Below, in pieces: positions 63,668 to 64,000 of a stretch of 64,000 nt of DNA (position 1 is its first letter; each line of letters opens with the position of its first letter). Location: positions 4,525,546 through 4,589,545 of the forward strand of contig OZ024759.1 of NCBI GenBank assembly GCA_964016885.1. The letters are read 5' to 3'. Source of the stretch: Eledone cirrhosa (lineage: Eukaryota; Mollusca; Cephalopoda; Octopoda; Eledonidae). Position numbers and translations under genes: made by a program. The notes beneath the pieces were generated by a model that was not told where the DNA came from, did not search any database, and worked only from the letters and a program-made list of their open reading frames with translations.

Positions 63668-64000
63668 TATCATCATCATCATCTTCAATTAACGTCCATC
63701 TTCCACACTAGCATGTGTTAGACGGGTCCCATTTAGAGGCAAGTGTGGGCTGGATGCTTTTTTGCTGTCTTCTACACGTCCAGTGTGGGTGAGATATATA
63801 TATATGTGTATGTATATATCATCACCATTTAGCGTCCATTTTTCCATTCTTGCATGGGTTAGACGGGTCATTCACACCAGGAGGCAAGTCTGGCCAGGGT
63901 TGGCCATGTGTCGCACCTTGCTCAGGTGAGGTCTGTAAATTTGGTGGGGTATTTTACAGCTGGATTCCCTTCCTAACATCAACCATGTTTACAGTGTGGA
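63668..64000 (-). mobile_element. Two reversed LINE/SINE 3' end fragments
   Basis: 'atcatcatcatcttcaatta' + 'acgtccatcttccacactag' at 63668-63790 and again from ~63820 ('gcgtccatttttccattctt', 'tacagctggattcccttcct', 'atgtttacagtgtgga') running off the window. Confidence 0.6.

Overview
The window is AT-rich, repeat-dominated animal DNA, most likely from a cephalopod mollusc (octopus or squid). That is inferred from tRNA-derived SINEs and LINEs ending in GATGATG tails, the great density of intronic tandem arrays, and the type of host gene. It looks like the inside of one long minus-strand gene (at least 48052 down to 2309, continuing beyond the left edge).

Host gene. The 5'-to-3' order on the minus strand is: a candidate half-domain exon (E1, 47903-48052); an EGF-like exon (E2, 46638-46781); two exons that together make one fucolectin/F5-8C-like galactose-binding domain (E3, 45749-46006 and E4, 35198-35386, split by a ~10 kb intron); then a run of 8-cysteine EGF-like exons (E5 to E16, 32487 down to 2309). 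Every junction I could place is phase 1, so exons are interchangeable. Several copies are broken or partial (E7, E11, E12, E13 plus smaller relics), so the run records birth and death of EGF exons. Architecture resembles MEGF10/Draper/SREC-type proteins and the EGF-rich ectodomains of molluscan receptor tyrosine phosphatases; transmembrane and cytoplasmic parts are not in the window, so I give no gene symbol.

Repeats by region. 0.7-2.2 kb: 54-bp array made from an EGF exon. 2.7-5.2 kb: LINE 3' fragment amplified into a 61-bp array. 6.3-10.2 and 13.7-14.5 kb: 47/48-bp array with a duplicated passenger segment. 10.5-13.3 kb: hAT-like MITE inflated by a 31-bp array. 14.5-17.8 kb: cluster of EGF exons, relics, LINE and SINE pieces. 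17.9-21.8 kb: broken CFDP2-type LINE carrying an LTR-like insertion. 21.8-24.4 kb: TA microsatellites and two long hairpins. 24.5-25.8 kb: a second kind of LINE. 26.0-30.2 kb: CAY microsatellite and a 51-bp array with a 1484-bp tandem duplication. 30-35 kb: SINEs, LINE fragments and piggyBac-like MITEs around E4 to E6. 35.6-43.7 kb: one piggyBac-like MITE inflated by a 72-bp array and carrying a SINE and a Tx1/L1-like LINE with an intact 1145-codon ORF2. 44.0-48.1 kb: MITEs, a hAT element, a SINE cluster, and E1 to E3. 48-64 kb: a second broken CFDP2-type LINE, a broken Ty3/gypsy element with both LTRs, a third LINE copy, 49-bp and 61-bp arrays, and two adjacent piggyBac-like MITEs.

The main pattern is that at least six arrays can be traced to formerly single-copy sequence: a host exon, LINE coding sequence (twice), a LINE 3' UTR, a hAT MITE and a piggyBac MITE. 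Long open frames in the arrays follow from monomer lengths divisible by three and are not taken as genes. No tRNA, rRNA, CRISPR or bacterial-type operon is seen.
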